From assembly GCA_037783545.1 (NCBI GenBank), contig JBBELK010000571.1, positions 310,001 through 374,000 on the forward strand: 64,000 nt of DNA, in the 5' to 3' direction. The stretch comes from Henricia sp. BOLD:AAB3569. Taxonomy: Eukaryota; Echinodermata; Asteroidea; Spinulosida; Echinasteridae. The notes below the pieces were generated by a model. The model was not told the origin of the DNA, did no database searches, and saw only the letters and a program-made list of their open reading frames with translations. The position numbers were made by a program, and so were the translations under genes. Below are positions 63,467 through 64,000 of the stretch, piece by piece; the stretch's first letter is position 1; every line of letters starts with the position of its first letter.

Positions 63467-64000
63467 AAAAACACCAAAGTTTTGTAAACCAATTCGATTT
63501 GGTTTAATTCATCCCTCTGCTTGACTATAGCGTACTCGGTCAAAATAAAAATTGGACCTTCTAAAAATAAATAGGCCCCCATTTCTAAATATTTAACCCT
63601 CCGAGCAGCCAAGGTACCGTTGTCCTAGTTTTTTTAGTTACTAAATATTTTTTGGCCGATAAATCTGAAACCATAGGTATTTATCTATCAACCCTTCTAG
63701 CTTGAGCATGTGCAGTCACCTTTAATCCGGGGTTCACCCTTCGGCCACAGTGAACCGCAGAAGGCAAAGGGCCTCCAAGGAATCCCCATTGAACTGTGTA
63801 CAAAACTTTATTTTGTTTGTGATGCCGCAGTCAATCACCCATGCTTTCTCAGCCCTGTGTCAGAAGTGCAACTTCCATTTTAGACGATGCAGGGGATCTC
63901 CATTCAACATTTCACACCATTAGACTGGTATTTCGTCCACCGAAGAAGGCCATATACGCGTAAAACAAACACTGTTCAAAACAGTCGCTAGGATCAACCG
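63467..64000. other. unassigned non-coding sequence
   Basis: Nothing firm. CGAAGAAGGCCATATA near 63940 resembles 3' sequence of some retroelements, which is too short to use. Confidence 0.3.

Noticed and set aside
63900-64000. Possible 3' end of a Penelope-like or LINE element
   Set aside because: Only a short CGAAGAAGGCC-like match, no coding sequence in the window.

Overview
The window looks like animal nuclear DNA from a gene-poor, transposon-saturated locus. There are no operons and no long conserved open reading frames. What is present is dozens of short inverted-repeat elements, tRNA-derived SINEs with target-site duplications, satellite-like arrays, homopolymer and G-rich tracts, and one tyrosine-recombinase-type retrotransposon layout. 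The mix of families (TTAA- and TA-flanked miniature elements, AACATT/AACGTT arrays, SINEs with a TTCGAA box B) would fit a marine invertebrate, perhaps a deuterostome such as an echinoderm, hemichordate or lancelet. That placement is inference only.

Layout. 1-5.2 kb: a 45-bp minisatellite in two arrays, one interrupted by a miniature element with a 9-bp target duplication; a second copy of that element is itself interrupted. 5.4-8.6 kb: an AGACCG/CGGTCT palindrome-rich element, a 224-bp tandem triplication and dispersed repeats A, B and C. 9.3-9.6 kb: the best host-coding candidate, a possible 94-codon first exon ending at a GT donor, followed by a C-rich minisatellite. 10-38 kb: a dense, nested population of miniature inverted-repeat elements, SINEs and fold-backs. 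Notable cases are a 978-bp element with TAA duplications inside a family A copy, a TIR element carrying a tRNA-like sequence, an element with 200-bp inverted arms enclosing a SINE, and a tRNA-like gene at 36.0 kb.

38.3-48.5 kb is the most remarkable part. An outer element with inverted termini starting CCCAGCAAACACA is built of 232-bp and 183-bp AACATT/AACGTT repeats. It is split by a ~7-kb insertion whose ends show split direct repeats in the order expected of a Ngaro-like (DIRS-group) tyrosine-recombinase retrotransposon on the minus strand: A1, internal, B1, A2, B2. The internal part keeps a broken SGNH/GDSL-hydrolase coding segment, a domain known from Ngaro elements. Reverse transcriptase and recombinase are not recognisable, so the copy is non-autonomous.

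48.5-64 kb: more of the same families, including an 842-bp TTAA-flanked element, a 594-bp TIR element, nested elements at 59.8-60.7 kb and simple repeats. At least seven unrelated families share TTAA-flanked ends, usually reading TTAAAG. Copies were compared by eye; identities and boundaries are approximate unless a base position is given.
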